Of a DNA stretch of 64,000 bases, positions 62,614-64,000 are shown one piece after another. The stretch is from Halomonas halmophila. Lineage in GTDB: Bacteria > Pseudomonadota > Gammaproteobacteria > Pseudomonadales > Halomonadaceae. Position 1 is the stretch's first letter. Every line of letters starts with the position of its first letter. Made by a program: the position numbers and the translations under genes. Below the pieces are notes generated by a model. That model worked only from the letters and a program-made list of their open reading frames with translations, did not search any database and was not told the origin of the DNA. Location: the NCBI RefSeq assembly GCF_006540005.1, contig NZ_BJOC01000008.1:1-64000 (forward strand), in the 5' to 3' direction.

Positions 62614-63750
62614 ATGAAGATCGAACGCGTGCATACGCACATCCTCGACTACAAGCTCGACCAGGCTTTCGAGAGCGCCACGATGCGTTTCGAGCGGCGC
62701 CAGCATTGCCTGGTCGAGGTGGTCTGTGAAGACGGTACCGTAGGGTGGGGCGAGTGCCTGGGGCCGGCCAGGGCCAATGCCTCGGTGGTCGGGCTTTATG
62801 CCGGCGCCCTGGTCGGTGCCAATCCCCTGGAGACGGAAAAGCTCTGGCTCGACCTCTACAACCGATTGCGCGACCAGGGGCAGCGTGGCCTGACGATGAC
62901 GGCGCTGAGCGGTATCGATATCGCGCTCTGGGATATCAAGGGCAAGCACTATGGAGCCTCGGTCAGTGAATTGCTCGGTGGGCGTTTTCGCGAAACGGTC
63001 CGGGCCTATGCTACCGGCTCATTTCGCCGTGATGGCGTGGACCGCGTCCAGGATGTCGCCGAGGAAGTCGCTGGCTATGCCCGTGAAGGGTTTCATGGCG
63101 TCAAGATCAAGATCGGCTTCGATGTCGAGGAGGACCTGCGCGCCATCGCCGCCGTGCGCGAGGCGATCGGCCCCGAACGTCGGCTGATGATCGACGCCAA
63201 CCACGGCTACGACCTGCTCGAGGCCATCGAGGTCGGCAAGCGCGCCGAGCCCTTCGGTATCGACTGGTTCGAGGAGCCGGTGCTGCCCGAGCAGATCGAT
63301 ACCTACCACGCCGTGCGCCAGGGCCAGCCGATTCCGATGGCCAGCGGCGAGAACTGGCACGGTCGCTACGCCATGCTCGAGCCGCTGTCGACTCGCGCCG
63401 TGGACATCGCCCAGCCCGACGTCTGCGGCGTCGGCGGATTCAGCGAGATGCGTCGGGTCGCCGACATGGCGGCGATGTTCGGCGTGCGCCTGGTGCCGCA
63501 TGTCTGGGGCACGGCGGTATGCATCGCCGCCAGCCTGCAGTTCATGGCGGCGTTGCCGCCCAACCCGCCGCGCCGCCGGCCTCTGGAGCCGATAATGGAG
63601 TTTGATCGGACGAAAAACCCGTTTCGACAGGCGGTCGTCGAGACGCCAATCGAGCACCATGACGGTGTCATGTCCATTCCCGATGGCCCGGGGCTGGGGA
63701 TCCGCATCAATCGCGATGCCCTGCATGAGCATGCCTTGAGGGAGAATTGA
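62614..63750 (+). CDS. gci: Mandelate racemase/muconate lactonizing family enzyme, probable D-galactarolactone cycloisomerase
   Basis: A 378-residue enolase-superfamily enzyme. Visible are the K-I-K-I-G lysine motif, metal ligands in DANHGY, FEEP and ASGENW, and the histidine in HVWGTAV. Length and the directly following galactarolactone-isomerase-like amidohydrolase point to the Agrobacterium Gci type, which opens D-galactaro-1,4-lactone to 5-dehydro-4-deoxyglucarate (3-deoxy-2-keto-hexarate). Other sugar-acid dehydratases of the same fold remain possible. ATG 62614 has AGGAAA five bases upstream. The product would be the substrate of KdgD encoded at 48397. Confidence 0.82.
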   Translation: MKIERVHTHILDYKLDQAFESATMRFERRQHCLVEVVCEDGTVGWGECLGPARANASVVGLYAGALVGANPLETEKLWLDLYNRLRDQGQRGLTMTALSGIDIALWDIKGKHYGASVSELLGGRFRETVRAYATGSFRRDGVDRVQDVAEEVAGYAREGFHGVKIKIGFDVEEDLRAIAAVREAIGPERRLMIDANHGYDLLEAIEVGKRAEPFGIDWFEEPVLPEQIDTYHAVRQGQPIPMASGENWHGRYAMLEPLSTRAVDIAQPDVCGVGGFSEMRRVADMAAMFGVRLVPHVWGTAVCIAASLQFMAALPPNPPRRRPLEPIMEFDRTKNPFRQAVVETPIEHHDGVMSIPDGPGLGIRINRDALHEHALREN

Positions 63751-63753
63751 AGC

Positions 63754-64000
63754 ATGACCGAGATAGCGGCCAATACGCGTCCCCTGAGCGGAACGCCTCC
63801 GGCGCTCGAGGCGCCGCCCGGGGCCACCGACTGTCATATCCATCTCTACCTGCCAGGCTACGAGGCGCAGCCGGGTGGTCCGCCGATCCCGGAACTGGCG
63901 ACGGTAGAGGATTATCGGCAGTTGCAGCGCTGGTTGTCCCTCGAGCGGGTTGTTGTTACCCAATCGAATGCCTACCAATGCGATAACAGCGCCTTGCTGG
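63754..64000 (+). CDS. gli: Amidohydrolase, probable D-galactarolactone isomerase (partial, runs off the window)
   Basis: The first 82 codons of a gene starting at ATG 63754, four bases after the cycloisomerase gene stop, with AGGGAGA about nine bases upstream. After a 25-residue lead comes G-A-T-D-C-H-I-H-L-Y, the HxH metal-binding motif of the amidohydrolase_2 (COG3618) family, then Q-L-Q-R-W-L-S-L-E-R-V-V-V-T-Q-S-N-A-Y, typical of dicarboxylate/lactone hydrolases and of galactarolactone isomerase. The assignment to galactarolactone isomerase rests on pairing with the cycloisomerase. The C-terminal part is not in the window. Confidence 0.8.
   Translation, partial: MTEIAANTRPLSGTPPALEAPPGATDCHIHLYLPGYEAQPGGPPIPELATVEDYRQLQRWLSLERVVVTQSNAYQCDNSALL

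Overview
The window reads as chromosomal DNA of a high-GC gammaproteobacterium, most likely a Halomonas-type halophile. This is an inference from three things: protein similarity to pseudomonad and halomonad gene sets, a full glycine betaine to serine route (betaine is the usual osmolyte of halophiles), and housekeeping genes of gammaproteobacterial type (two-subunit pntAB, slt, pepN, htpG, gpsA-sixA). No rRNA, tRNA, CRISPR or phage genes were seen.

Region 1 (1-20930) is a methylated-glycine catabolic cluster. GbcAB demethylate glycine betaine to dimethylglycine. DgcAB with a dedicated ETF pair convert dimethylglycine to sarcosine. SoxBDAG convert sarcosine to glycine. GlyA joins glycine and a one-carbon unit into serine. 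FdhA oxidises the formaldehyde released, and an AraC/GATase1-like regulator (GbdR) is encoded inside the cluster. A DUF5943 protein opens the dgc operon, and an IalB-like secreted protein lies between the dgc genes and fdhA.

Region 2 (20930-44560) is mostly housekeeping or conserved hypothetical: a DUF4168 secreted protein, a cNMP/CBS/DUF294 protein followed directly by a DEDDh exonuclease, cobO, a GNAT acetyltransferase, a YbaN-like membrane protein, pepN, a CPA2 antiporter, a YegS-type lipid kinase, a VOC protein, an acidic lipoprotein with an internal repeat, a cold-shock protein, TM2, LysE, slt, DUF1232, htpG behind a textbook sigma-32 promoter, pntAB, gpsA and sixA.

Region 3 (44560-45933) is mobile DNA: an IS110-family element whose upstream non-coding end could encode a bridge RNA, directly next to a 145-bp MITE-like palindromic element with 16-bp terminal inverted repeats.

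Region 4 (45932-64000, continuing past the window) is a hexarate/uronate catabolic cluster. GarD and GudD dehydrate galactarate and glucarate, and an MR/MLE-family cycloisomerase with an amidohydrolase handles galactarolactones. All should meet at 5-dehydro-4-deoxyglucarate, which KdgD and a ketoglutarate-semialdehyde dehydrogenase take to 2-oxoglutarate. It carries two unrelated binding-protein-dependent transporters (a TctCBA set on visibly AT-richer DNA, and a TRAP DctPQM set), an AEC permease, a second truncated AEC copy, and two alpha-hydroxyacid dehydrogenases. Four copies of a related 18-bp operator-like sequence (47081, 48325, 59304, 59488) lie at the transcription starts of this region. 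They suggest a dedicated regulon whose regulator is not in the window.
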